Origin: Treponema saccharophilum DSM 2985
GTDB lineage: Bacteria > Spirochaetota > Spirochaetia > Treponematales > Treponemataceae
Direction of reading: 5' to 3'
DNA length: 40,338 nucleotides
Assembly: GCF_000255555.1 (NCBI RefSeq)
Contig: NZ_AGRW01000032.1
Coordinates: 1 to 40,338, forward strand
A program made the translations under genes and the position numbers. The notes below the pieces were generated by a model that was given only the letters and a program-made list of their open reading frames with translations, did not search any database and was not told the origin of the DNA. Positions 32,787 to 40,066 of this stretch are shown here, one piece after another. Position 1 is the stretch's first letter. Each line of letters starts with the position of its first letter.

Positions 32787-34301
32787 CTATTCGAGAATCG
32801 TAATCTCGACGCGGCGGTTCTGTGCTTTTCCTTCGGCTGTCGCGTTCGAGGCAACGGGTTTAGCCCCGCCCCAGCCGCGGCAGATGAAGCTGTCCGCGCT
32901 CACGCCACGCCTCGAAAGCTCCCGCGCGACGATTTTCGCCCGTTCCTCGGAAAGCTCCTGCTCGCCGGATTCGTCGCCGACGCGTGCCGTGTGCCCTTCG
33001 ACGAGGAATTTCCCGCCGGGAACGAGGGAAAGGACGGAGGCGATTTCGTCGAGGCGGGATTTTTCCGAATCGACAAGCTCGCTCGAATCGGGCTTGAACT
33101 GCAAATTCCTGATGCTGAGCCTGATTCCGGCGGACGTCTTTTCGACAACCATATTGTTCTTGAGGTTCTTTCCGTCGGAATCCGATTGCGCGATTTTTGC
33201 GGCGACATCTGATTTCCCGCGCATTTTTCCGGTATCCTCGCCCACGGATTCGAGCGGCTCGTAGACGTCATCGTCGCCGACTTTCTTCGGCATCTCCGAC
33301 TTCTCACGCTCCGCCCGTGCTATTTCATCGGCGCGAGATTTCTCAATCTGCTCGAGCGCTTCAAGGTTCTTCCTGATTTTCTCGTCGGCGCGCTCCTGCC
33401 CGGACTTCTCGCTGTCCACGGGCGCTATCGTCCCGATTGCGATTTCCGGATTCCCGTTTGTGGCGGGCGGCTTCCCGTCAAGGGAAAGGTCATCTGCAAA
33501 AATGTCGGAGATAGTCGCAATCTCGCCGAGCGCGGGGAGGATTTTTCCTTTGTCCACGGCAGGCGGAAATTCGATGAAGAGGTTTATTTTTCCCTTGAAA
33601 TTCACCTGCCTGCCGTCGGAATACGCGAACGTCTCGTCAACGTCGTCAATAACGAGAATCGGCGAGCCGTTCGATTTCAGCACGAGAATCTCCGCGCTGT
33701 GCCCGCCGCCCGCCTTCACAAGCTCATCGTCCCCGTTCCTGTCGCGCCAGTTCATCCCGTAATTCGTCTGCCACACTGCTTTTATGCGGTACACGTCCTG
33801 CCCGCGATAATTCTCCTCGCCGGAAAAACGGTACACGACGTCGATTTTCAGCCTGGTGAATTTCCCCTTGTTGAGCGGATCGACGGCGCGCTCCGCCTGG
33901 CTCCGCCATGACTCGCCGGGAAGGACGGGCTTTTCGGGAAACGACGGGAAGCTCCGGAAGCTCGGGTACCCGTTGTCGACGCGCATCTCCATCTTTCCGT
34001 CCGCGGAAATCGAGAACACAGAAGGAATCGCGTCGTAAATTCCCGCAAACGCGCTCTGCATGTCACGCAGCGTTTTTTCGACGACGTAGAAATTCCCGTC
34101 GTAAACGCCGCCTTCCGTCGGATTTATGAACGAGCGCACCTCACGGCTTGTCAGGCCGACGTACCGTCCGTTCTCGTACCTGCGCAAATTCGTCCGCTCG
34201 ACAAGCGAATAGCTTTTTGAACCAGAATACGAAAGAACGACCTGCGGAAAAGCGAATGCCGGCACCAGAACCAAAATCAAAAAAGAAAAAAAAATTCTCA
34301 T
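32787..34301 (-). CDS. OmpA-domain periplasmic protein
   Basis: A 504-residue exported protein with signal MRIFFSFLILVLVPAFAFPQ. The N-terminal 250 residues are a beta-rich domain I do not recognise. A charged helical linker follows (residues about 285-340, EKIRKNLEALEQIEKSRADEIARAERE). The C-terminal OmpA peptidoglycan-binding fold has LQFKPDSSELVDSEKSRLDEIA and FLVEGHTARVGDESGEQELSEERAKIVARELSRRG. The usual Asp of GHTD is Ala here, while the later Arg (SEERAK) remains, so diaminopimelate binding may be altered; treponemal walls contain ornithine instead. ATG 34301 begins the signal peptide; no ribosome site precedes it, but GATAAT ends 6 bases upstream. The frame is open to a TTG at 34331. 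Confidence 0.88.
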   Translation of the reverse strand: MRIFFSFLILVLVPAFAFPQVVLSYSGSKSYSLVERTNLRRYENGRYVGLTSREVRSFINPTEGGVYDGNFYVVEKTLRDMQSAFAGIYDAIPSVFSISADGKMEMRVDNGYPSFRSFPSFPEKPVLPGESWRSQAERAVDPLNKGKFTRLKIDVVYRFSGEENYRGQDVYRIKAVWQTNYGMNWRDRNGDDELVKAGGGHSAEILVLKSNGSPILVIDDVDETFAYSDGRQVNFKGKINLFIEFPPAVDKGKILPALGEIATISDIFADDLSLDGKPPATNGNPEIAIGTIAPVDSEKSGQERADEKIRKNLEALEQIEKSRADEIARAEREKSEMPKKVGDDDVYEPLESVGEDTGKMRGKSDVAAKIAQSDSDGKNLKNNMVVEKTSAGIRLSIRNLQFKPDSSELVDSEKSRLDEIASVLSLVPGGKFLVEGHTARVGDESGEQELSEERAKIVARELSRRGVSADSFICRGWGGAKPVASNATAEGKAQNRRVEITILE

Positions 34302-34307
34302 GCTTAG

Positions 34308-34313
34308 ATTATC
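34308..34313 (-). promoter_or_regulatory. -10 element of the OmpA-like gene (leaderless arrangement)
   Basis: GATAAT on the minus strand, ending 6 bases before ATG 34301 and with no Shine-Dalgarno between. A second AT-rich -10-like region (TATACATAAT near 34350) lies further upstream and could give a longer leader. Confidence 0.45.
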
Positions 34314-34410
34314 GGAAGGAATCGCAATCAAGAGTTTATCTAGTATTATGTATACTTGTTTTGATAAAAAACAGCGGATTTTGCTCTATCTTTTTCCGTC
34401 CATTTGTGTA

Positions 34411-34416
34411 TAGAAT
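34411..34416 (+). promoter_or_regulatory. -10 element of the Nudix gene (leaderless arrangement)
   Basis: TATAGAATCGACTC then ATG: TAGAAT ends 6 bases before the start codon. No Shine-Dalgarno and no good -35. Confidence 0.5.
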
Positions 34417-34422
34417 CGACTC

Positions 34423-34893
34423 ATGAAATCACAACTCACAACTCTCTGCTATATCGAGAAAGACGGATGCTATCTTATGCTGCACCGGACGACGAAAAAG
34501 AACGACATCAACCACGACAAATGGATAGGAGTCGGCGGACATTTTGAAAAAGGCGAAAGCCCGGAGGATTGCCTCAGGCGCGAGGTGATGGAGGAAACGG
34601 GGCTTACGCTCGGCTCGTTCAGATTCCGCGGAATCGTCACGTTTGTGTCCGACGACGACCCCGCGGAATACATGTGCCTCTACACGGCAGAAAATGTTTC
34701 GGGTGAAACAATCGACTGCGACGAGGGAACGCTGGAATGGGTTCCGCTTGAGAAAATAGACACGCTCGAACTATGGGAAGGAGACAGGGTTTTCCTACGC
34801 CTTCTCCGTGAAAACGAGCCGTTCTTCTCGCTGAAGCTTGTCTACAAAAACGGAACCCTCGTTGAGAAAGTCCTCAACGGCTCACGCCTTTGA
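34423..34893 (+). CDS. Nudix hydrolase (MutT-like)
   Basis: A 156-residue cytoplasmic pyrophosphohydrolase. The Nudix box is complete at residues 39-61: GHFEKGESPEDCLRREVMEETGL, matching GX5EX7REUXEEXGU. The N-terminal strand LTTLCYIEKDGCYLMLHRT and the GGHF lead-in resemble 8-oxo-dGTP diphosphatases of the MutT/MTH1 type, so nucleotide-pool cleansing is likely; other nucleoside triphosphates cannot be excluded. The 3' end overlaps the convergent yhbY gene by 12 bases. ATG 34423 has no ribosome site but is preceded by a -10 at 6 bases. Confidence 0.92.
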   Translation: MKSQLTTLCYIEKDGCYLMLHRTTKKNDINHDKWIGVGGHFEKGESPEDCLRREVMEETGLTLGSFRFRGIVTFVSDDDPAEYMCLYTAENVSGETIDCDEGTLEWVPLEKIDTLELWEGDRVFLRLLRENEPFFSLKLVYKNGTLVEKVLNGSRL

Positions 34894-35220
34894 AAGCTCC
34901 TTCTCGAATTTTCTGTTCTCAGGTTCCTTGGCGGCACGATAGAAAACCGCGACATTTCCAATTGTCCTGACGTGCGTGGAGTTGGTGTACTGCTCGATAA
35001 GCTTGTCCAGCTCGCGTTTCAGGTCGGTTGCGTTCTCTCCTTCCGCCATATTCCTGACGATGTTGTAGCGCACTTTGACAAGCTCATGCTCGTCAAGAAG
35101 CCTGCTAATCTGCGCTGCCTGCTCCTCGTTGAAACGCTCTTTTCCAATCTGCGCGAGCGGATTGAGCGGCTGCGCATGACGTTCGAGGATTTTTCTCTGT
35201 TTGCTAGTTAATTCAATCAT
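34882..35220 (-). CDS. yhbY: CRS1/YhbY-domain RNA-binding protein
   Basis: A 112-residue protein consisting of one CRM (CRS1-YhbY) domain. The pattern MIELTSKQRKILERHAQPLNP.AQIGKERFNEEQAAQISRLLDEHELVKVR matches the family core, with the GxxG-like loop altered to GKERF. YhbY binds pre-50S ribosomal particles in E. coli. A C-terminal charged tail of about 20 residues extends beyond the domain. ATG 35220 is preceded by TAGAAT at 6 bases and TTGCCT 17 bases further, the best leaderless promoter in the window. The upstream gap to gyrA carries a cluster of ParB-site-like sequences. Confidence 0.88.
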   Translation of the reverse strand: MIELTSKQRKILERHAQPLNPLAQIGKERFNEEQAAQISRLLDEHELVKVRYNIVRNMAEGENATDLKRELDKLIEQYTNSTHVRTIGNVAVFYRAAKEPENRKFEKELSKA

Positions 35221-35226
35221 GCGGTA

Positions 35227-35255
35227 ATTCTATCTTTTGTAAAAACAAAAGGCAA
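35227..35255 (-). promoter_or_regulatory. Promoter of yhbY (leaderless arrangement)
   Basis: On the minus strand TTGCCT (35255-35250), a 17-base spacer and TAGAAT (35232-35227), ending 6 bases before ATG. Both hexamers are good and correctly spaced, so transcription should start at the start codon. Confidence 0.75.
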
Positions 35256-35298
35256 TTGAAAAATTTCCCCTCCCCTTTTTGACCGAATTGCCGAAAAC

Positions 35299-35434
35299 TG
35301 TTTCACAAGAAACATTCTTGACGATTTTGAACAACTGCATGTTTCCCGTGAAACGCCATTTCATACCGCCGGTACCGTTTCACGGGAAACACAAAAAAAA
35401 CAGGGTTGCACATGAAAATGTTCCACGTGCAACC
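35299..35434. promoter_or_regulatory. Cluster of four parS-like ParB sites
   Basis: Compared with the bacterial parS consensus TGTTTCACGTGAAACA: TGTTTCACAAGAAACA (35299-35314, 14 of 16), TGTTTCCCGTGAAACG (35340-35355, 14 of 16), CGTTTCACGGGAAACA (35376-35391, 14 of 16) and TGTTCCACGTGCAACC (35419-35434, 13 of 16; 14 if position 5 is left open). Centre spacings are 41, 36 and 43 bases. The last site is part of the gyrA terminator stem. Confidence 0.75.
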
Positions 35435-35435
35435 C
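35391..35435 (-). terminator. Terminator of gyrA
   Basis: On the minus strand GGGTTGCAC (35435-35427) pairs with GTGCAACCC (35411-35403), followed by TGTTTTTTTTG. It begins 32 bases after the gyrA stop codon. The loop side holds TGGAACATTTTCAT. Confidence 0.9.
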
Positions 35436-35466
35436 CGCGTTTGCTCAGAAGCTGGTCAGAGGAAAA

Positions 35467-37953
35467 TCACTCTTTATCCTCGGCATCGTCCTTCGATATT
35501 TTGTCGAACCCGACGACAAAATCCGGTTCCGTGATGTTTATAACCTTTATTCCGGAAGCAGACCTGCCTTGGAGCGGAATCGAATCGGCTTTTACCCGTA
35601 TCGATTTTCCGAGACTCGTTATGCAGACGATTTCATCATCCGGGGAAACTGCCATCGCACCGATAATTTCGCCCTTGCATCCAGTATCCCCGAAAATCCT
35701 CTGACCACCGGTTCCGCGGTTGTGCGAATTGAAGTCGGAGAATTCGACGCGCTTTCCGACGCCGCGCTCGGTGACGACAAGCGCATTGGTCGCATCCTCG
35801 ACGCGGATAGCTGCTGCAAGCTCGTCGCCGTCAGACAGCCGAATGCCGGTCACGCCCGTGCTCGAACGTCCCATAGGACGCACCGTTGTCTCCGGAACAA
35901 GCAGCGCCTGCCCTTTCCGCGTAATCAGCATCAGGTCGCTCGAACCGTCCGTGAGTATTGCGGAAACGAGCTTGTCGCCTTCGTTCAGATTGATTGCGAT
36001 GACACCGCGCGTTTTCGCGTTGGCGAACTCCGTCGTCTTGCATTTTTTCACGATTCCGTTCTGCGTCGCCATAAAAATGTACTGGCTATCTGTATAGTCA
36101 CTCATTACGACAATCGCGGTTATTTCCTCGTTCGCGTTCACCTGAAGAATCGATTTTATGTTCGTTCCACGTGAAGCACGGCTCATTTCAGGAATCTCAT
36201 GCACGCGAATCCAATAAGCACGGCCTTCGCTGGTAATGAACGTTATGTACGAATGCGTCGTCGCGACAAAAATCTGCGTGACGTAATCGTCCTCGACAAG
36301 GTTCATCGAGCCGTTGCCCTTCCCGCCTCTAGCTTGTGATTTGTATAGTGTAAGCGGGAGCCGCTTTATGTAGCCGAATTTCGAAATCGTGACGACGACA
36401 TCTTCCTTTCGAATCATGTCCTCGGCGTTTATCTCCTCCGCCTCCTGCGCGACAATCTGCGTGCGGCGGTCATCTCCGTATTTCTCGGCAAGCTCGTTCG
36501 TCTCCGTCTTCACAAGCGCGAAAATCTTCTCCTCGTGGGCAAGCAAATCGCGGTAATAGGCGATGAGCGTCTTGATTTCCGCCATCTCCTTGCGAAGCTC
36601 CTCAATCTGAAGGTTCGTAAGACGCGCGAGGCGCATCTCGACAATCGCCGTCGACTGGATGTCGTCGAAGCCGAACCTGTTTTCGAGCGCCGCCTTCGCA
36701 TCCTGAACGTCGCGGCTCGCGCGGATTATCTTGATAACCTCGTCGATCGCGTCGACGGCGATGATGAGCGCCTCAAGGATATGCTCGCGGGCAAGCGCCT
36801 TGTTCAGCTCGAATTTCGTTCTGCGCGTGATGACATCGACGCGGTGGTTCACGAAATACTCGATAAGCTGCTTGAGGTTCAGGACCTGCGGCTTGAGCGA
36901 CTGCCCGTTCCCGCCGCCCGCATCCGGCACGAGCGCGAGATTTATGACGCTGAAATTCGTCTGGAGCTCGGTCTTCGCGAAAAGCTGGTTCAGGACGATT
37001 TTCGCTATTGCGCCGCGCTTGAGCTCGACGACAAGGCGGAGACCCGTTCTGTCGGAAGTCTCGTCGTTCGCGCTCGAAATGCCGTCAATCGTCTTGTCGC
37101 GCGCGAATTCCTTTATCTTCTTGATGATGTTCGTCGTATTGACGCCGTAGGGAACCTCGGTGAAGACAATCGACTCGCGCCCCGTCCGGCTCGTCTCGAT
37201 GTCGAATTTCGAGCGGATGACGATTTTTCCGCGTCCCGTCCGGTACGCCTTGCGGAACCCTTCCCGCCCGTAGATGACGCCGCCCGTCGGGAAATCCGGT
37301 CCCTTGATGTGCGACATAAGCTCGTCTATGGAGATGTCGCGGTTGTCGACATACGCGCTTATCGCCGAAGCAACCTCGCGGAGGTTGTGGCTCGGCATGT
37401 TCGTCGCCATTCCGACCGCGATTCCCGTCGCGCCGTTGCACAAAAGGTACGGGAACTGCGCAGGAAGGACGGTCGGCTCCTTCGTCGACTGGTCGAAGTT
37501 GTCGATGAGGTCGACGGTCTCCTTGTCGATGTCCTTCACCATCTCCTCGGCGATTTTCGCCATCTTCGCCTCGGTGTAGCGGTACGCCGCCGCGGGGAAT
37601 CCGCCGATTGTTCCGAAGTTTCCTTTCGGGGTGACGGTCGTGTACCGCTGAGAGAAATCCTGCCCGAGACGGACGAGCGCGTCGTAAACGGAAGCGTCGC
37701 CGTGCGGATGGTAATGACCGAGCACCTCGCCGACAATCTGCGCGCATTTACGCGTAGGCCCGCCGCTCACGAGGTTGAGCTTGTCCATCGCGTAAAGAAT
37801 TCTGCGGTGGACAGGCTTAAGCCCGTCGCGAACGTCCGGAAGCGCGCGCTGGATGATGACCGACATCGAATAATCGATATAAGCCTGGCGCACCTCGTCC
37901 TGAATCGGGATGTTTATAATTGTTCCGCCTTCCGGCGTAGTTGTTTCGTCCAT
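35467..37953 (-). CDS. gyrA: DNA gyrase subunit A
   Basis: An 828-residue DNA breakage-reunion subunit. The winged-helix/tower core starts with IQDEVRQAYIDYSMSVIIQRALPDVRDGLKPVHRRILYAM. The active-site tyrosine is Tyr126 in AAAYRYTEA. The quinolone-determining region reads HPHGDASVYDALV: the residue equivalent to E. coli Ser83 is Ala87, while the Asp87 equivalent, Asp91, is kept. The C-terminal domain shows pinwheel repeats and a GyrA box of the form QARGGKG. Start ATG 37953 has AAGGA about 9 bases upstream. It lies 91 bases after gyrB with a GC-rich stem in the gap. A fifth parS-like site lies inside this gene. Confidence 0.97.
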   Translation of the reverse strand: MDETTTPEGGTIINIPIQDEVRQAYIDYSMSVIIQRALPDVRDGLKPVHRRILYAMDKLNLVSGGPTRKCAQIVGEVLGHYHPHGDASVYDALVRLGQDFSQRYTTVTPKGNFGTIGGFPAAAYRYTEAKMAKIAEEMVKDIDKETVDLIDNFDQSTKEPTVLPAQFPYLLCNGATGIAVGMATNMPSHNLREVASAISAYVDNRDISIDELMSHIKGPDFPTGGVIYGREGFRKAYRTGRGKIVIRSKFDIETSRTGRESIVFTEVPYGVNTTNIIKKIKEFARDKTIDGISSANDETSDRTGLRLVVELKRGAIAKIVLNQLFAKTELQTNFSVINLALVPDAGGGNGQSLKPQVLNLKQLIEYFVNHRVDVITRRTKFELNKALAREHILEALIIAVDAIDEVIKIIRASRDVQDAKAALENRFGFDDIQSTAIVEMRLARLTNLQIEELRKEMAEIKTLIAYYRDLLAHEEKIFALVKTETNELAEKYGDDRRTQIVAQEAEEINAEDMIRKEDVVVTISKFGYIKRLPLTLYKSQARGGKGNGSMNLVEDDYVTQIFVATTHSYITFITSEGRAYWIRVHEIPEMSRASRGTNIKSILQVNANEEITAIVVMSDYTDSQYIFMATQNGIVKKCKTTEFANAKTRGVIAINLNEGDKLVSAILTDGSSDLMLITRKGQALLVPETTVRPMGRSSTGVTGIRLSDGDELAAAIRVEDATNALVVTERGVGKRVEFSDFNSHNRGTGGQRIFGDTGCKGEIIGAMAVSPDDEIVCITSLGKSIRVKADSIPLQGRSASGIKVINITEPDFVVGFDKISKDDAEDKE
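36163..36178. promoter_or_regulatory. parS-like site inside gyrA
   Basis: CGTTCCACGTGAAGCA matches 13 of 16 parS positions (14 if position 5 is left open) and keeps the CACGTG core. It is about 730 bases from the intergenic cluster. Confidence 0.55.
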
Positions 37954-37985
37954 GTGTTAATTCCTTTCTCAAAATGAAAAACCGG

Positions 37986-38018
37986 AACGGCGCCCCGCAA
38001 GAATACAGACGCGCCGCC
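37986..38018 (-). promoter_or_regulatory. GC-rich stem between gyrB and gyrA
   Basis: GGCGGCGC (38018-38011) pairs with GCGCCGTT (37993-37986), 8 base pairs including two G-U, followed by CCGGTTTTT. It may be a weak attenuator that adjusts the GyrA:GyrB ratio. Confidence 0.45.
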
Positions 38019-38044
38019 AGAAAAAAACGATGCTGAAAACCCCG

Positions 38045-39967
38045 CTAGAAATCGAGGTTCGCAAGATGCGCGTTCTCGTCGATGAACCGGCGCCTCGGCT
38101 CGACTTCCTCGCCCATGCAGACGGAGAAAATCGCGTCAGCCGCCTCCGCGTCGGGAACGGAAACCTTCTTCATCCGGCGCTTCGACGGGTCCATCGTCGT
38201 CTCCCAAAGCTCGTCGCCGTCCATCTCACCGAGACCTTTGAAGCGCTGAATCGTGACGTTCTTCCCGGTGCCGATTTTTGCGATTTCGGCGTTCTTCTCC
38301 TCGTCCGTGTAGACGTACGACACCTTCTTTCCGACCTTGATTCCGTAGAGAGGAGGCATCGCAAGGTAGACATACCCGCGCTCGATAAGCTCCGGCATAT
38401 AGCGGTAGAAGAACGTGAGGAGGAGCGTGCGGATGTGCGAACCGTCGACATCGGCATCCGCCATGATGATTATCTTGTGGTAGCGGAGCTTCTCAATGTT
38501 GAAGTCCTCCCCGAATCCGGCTCCGAGCGACGCGATTACCGGCTGGAGCTTGTCGTTGCTGACGACCTTGTCCGGCGTGACCTTCTCGACGTTGAGCATC
38601 TTTCCCCAAAGCGAAAGAATCGCCTGCGTCTTGGGGTCGCGCCCCTTGACGCACGAGCCGCCCGCCGAATCTCCCTCGACGAGGAAGACCTCGCACAGCT
38701 CGGGGTCCTTGAGAGAGCAGTCGGAGAGCTTGTCCGGAAGCGCGAACGAATCCGTAATCGTCTTCCTGCGGGAATTCTCCTTCGCCTTCCTCGCGGCGAT
38801 GCGCGCGGCGGCCTCGTTGACAGCCTTCTCGAGAATCTTCTCAAGAATCGGGGGATTCATCTCGAAGAAAATCGTCAGCTTCTCCTGCACGAGGGCGTTC
38901 ACAATCGAGCGGACCTCCGTGTTGCCGAGCTTCTCCTTCGTCTGCCCCTCGAATTCAGGCTCGGGGACTTTCATAGAAAGGACGGCGACGATTCCCGAAC
39001 GAACGTCGTCTCCGGTGAGGCGCTCGTCCTTGTCGAGCTTCTTCCTGAGCTTCTCGTTCGAGTCGAGCGCCTTGTTCAGGACGAACGTGAGCGCGTTCTT
39101 GAAACCGTCAAGGTGCGTTCCGCCGTCGCGCGTGTTTATGTCGTTGACGTAGGAATTGATGTTCTCCGAGTAGCCCGAGTTGTACTGGAACGAAAGCTCC
39201 GTAACGACGTTGTCCTTCTCGCCCGTGATGTAAATCGGCTCCTCGGGATAGTAGAATTTGCTGCTGATTCCGGCGTTTATCTCCTTGACGTACTGGCTGA
39301 TTCCGCCGTCGAACTGGAGAACCTCCTCCTTCGGCGTCTCAAGCCGCTCGTCCCGGAACGTAATCTTTATCCCGTTGTTGAGGAACGCAAGCTCCTTGAG
39401 CCTCTTCTTGAGGACATCGTAATCGTAGACCGTCGTCTCGGTGAAGATGGTCGGGTCGGCCTTCCAGCGGATTGTCGTTCCGTGCCTGTCCGTGTCCCCG
39501 ATTTTCGCGACCGGCGCTTCTGGAACGCCAATCCGGTACTTCTGGAAATAGACGTGCCCGTCGCGGCAAACCGTCGCCTCCAGCCACGTGGAAAGCGCGT
39601 TGACGCACGACACGCCGACGCCGTGGAGTCCGCCCGACACCTTGTAGGAGCCCTTGTCGAACTTTCCGCCGGCATGGAGGCGCGTGAGGACAAGCTCGAG
39701 AGCGGAAACCTTCTCCGTGTGGTGCATGTCCACGGGAATTCCGCGCCCGTCGTCCTCAACGCGGACGATATCGTCGCGCTCGAGTGCGACGACGATATTC
39801 TTGCAGAACCCTGCCATCGCCTCGTCGATACAGTTGTCCACAGTCTCGTAAACGAGATGGTGGAGACCACGCGGTCCCGTCGAACCTATGTACATTCCTG
39901 GACGCTTGCGGACCGGCTCAAGCCCTTTCAAAACCTGGATGTTGTCCGCAGAATATGTTGATTCCAT
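38045..39967 (-). CDS. gyrB: DNA gyrase subunit B
   Basis: A 640-residue ATPase subunit of gyrase. The GHKL ATPase domain has GLHHLVYETVDNCIDEAMAGF and GLHGVGVSCVNALS. The TOPRIM domain has EGDSAGGSCVKGRDPKTQ (about residue 429) and DADVDGSHIRTLLLTFFYR. The loop after TOPRIM reads ILSLWGKMLNVEK; E. coli has Lys447 where Trp stands here, a position linked to quinolone response. Start ATG 39967 has AAGGA 7 bases upstream; the frame is open to 40060. The protein ends LANLDF, as is normal for GyrB. It is the first gene of a gyrB-gyrA unit. Confidence 0.97.
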   Translation of the reverse strand: MESTYSADNIQVLKGLEPVRKRPGMYIGSTGPRGLHHLVYETVDNCIDEAMAGFCKNIVVALERDDIVRVEDDGRGIPVDMHHTEKVSALELVLTRLHAGGKFDKGSYKVSGGLHGVGVSCVNALSTWLEATVCRDGHVYFQKYRIGVPEAPVAKIGDTDRHGTTIRWKADPTIFTETTVYDYDVLKKRLKELAFLNNGIKITFRDERLETPKEEVLQFDGGISQYVKEINAGISSKFYYPEEPIYITGEKDNVVTELSFQYNSGYSENINSYVNDINTRDGGTHLDGFKNALTFVLNKALDSNEKLRKKLDKDERLTGDDVRSGIVAVLSMKVPEPEFEGQTKEKLGNTEVRSIVNALVQEKLTIFFEMNPPILEKILEKAVNEAAARIAARKAKENSRRKTITDSFALPDKLSDCSLKDPELCEVFLVEGDSAGGSCVKGRDPKTQAILSLWGKMLNVEKVTPDKVVSNDKLQPVIASLGAGFGEDFNIEKLRYHKIIIMADADVDGSHIRTLLLTFFYRYMPELIERGYVYLAMPPLYGIKVGKKVSYVYTDEEKNAEIAKIGTGKNVTIQRFKGLGEMDGDELWETTMDPSKRRMKKVSVPDAEAADAIFSVCMGEEVEPRRRFIDENAHLANLDF

Positions 39968-40028
39968 AAAAAATTCCTTCGATGTGTTTATTACGATTCT
40001 CTCGTGAAATGATAAGTGAACGCGGTCG

Positions 40029-40034
40029 ATTATA
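40029..40034 (-). promoter_or_regulatory. -10 element of gyrB
   Basis: TATAAT on the minus strand, about 60 bases before the start codon. TTCCCT at 17 bases or TTGTTC at 20 bases upstream could be the -35; the spacer is A-rich, which may make it supercoiling-sensitive. Confidence 0.6.
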
Positions 40035-40066
40035 CTTGTATTTTTTTTAAAAGGGAACAAGTCGCA

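Noticed and set aside
39830-39850. DnaA box in gyrB (TTGTCCACA)
   Set aside because: A single 8 of 9 match in coding sequence is expected by chance.
38030-39961. Long plus-strand open frame opposite gyrB
   Set aside because: It is the arginine- and valine-rich antisense shadow of a clear gyrB; similar shadows oppose gyrA, pbpC, ravA and murE. None has family similarity or a ribosome site.
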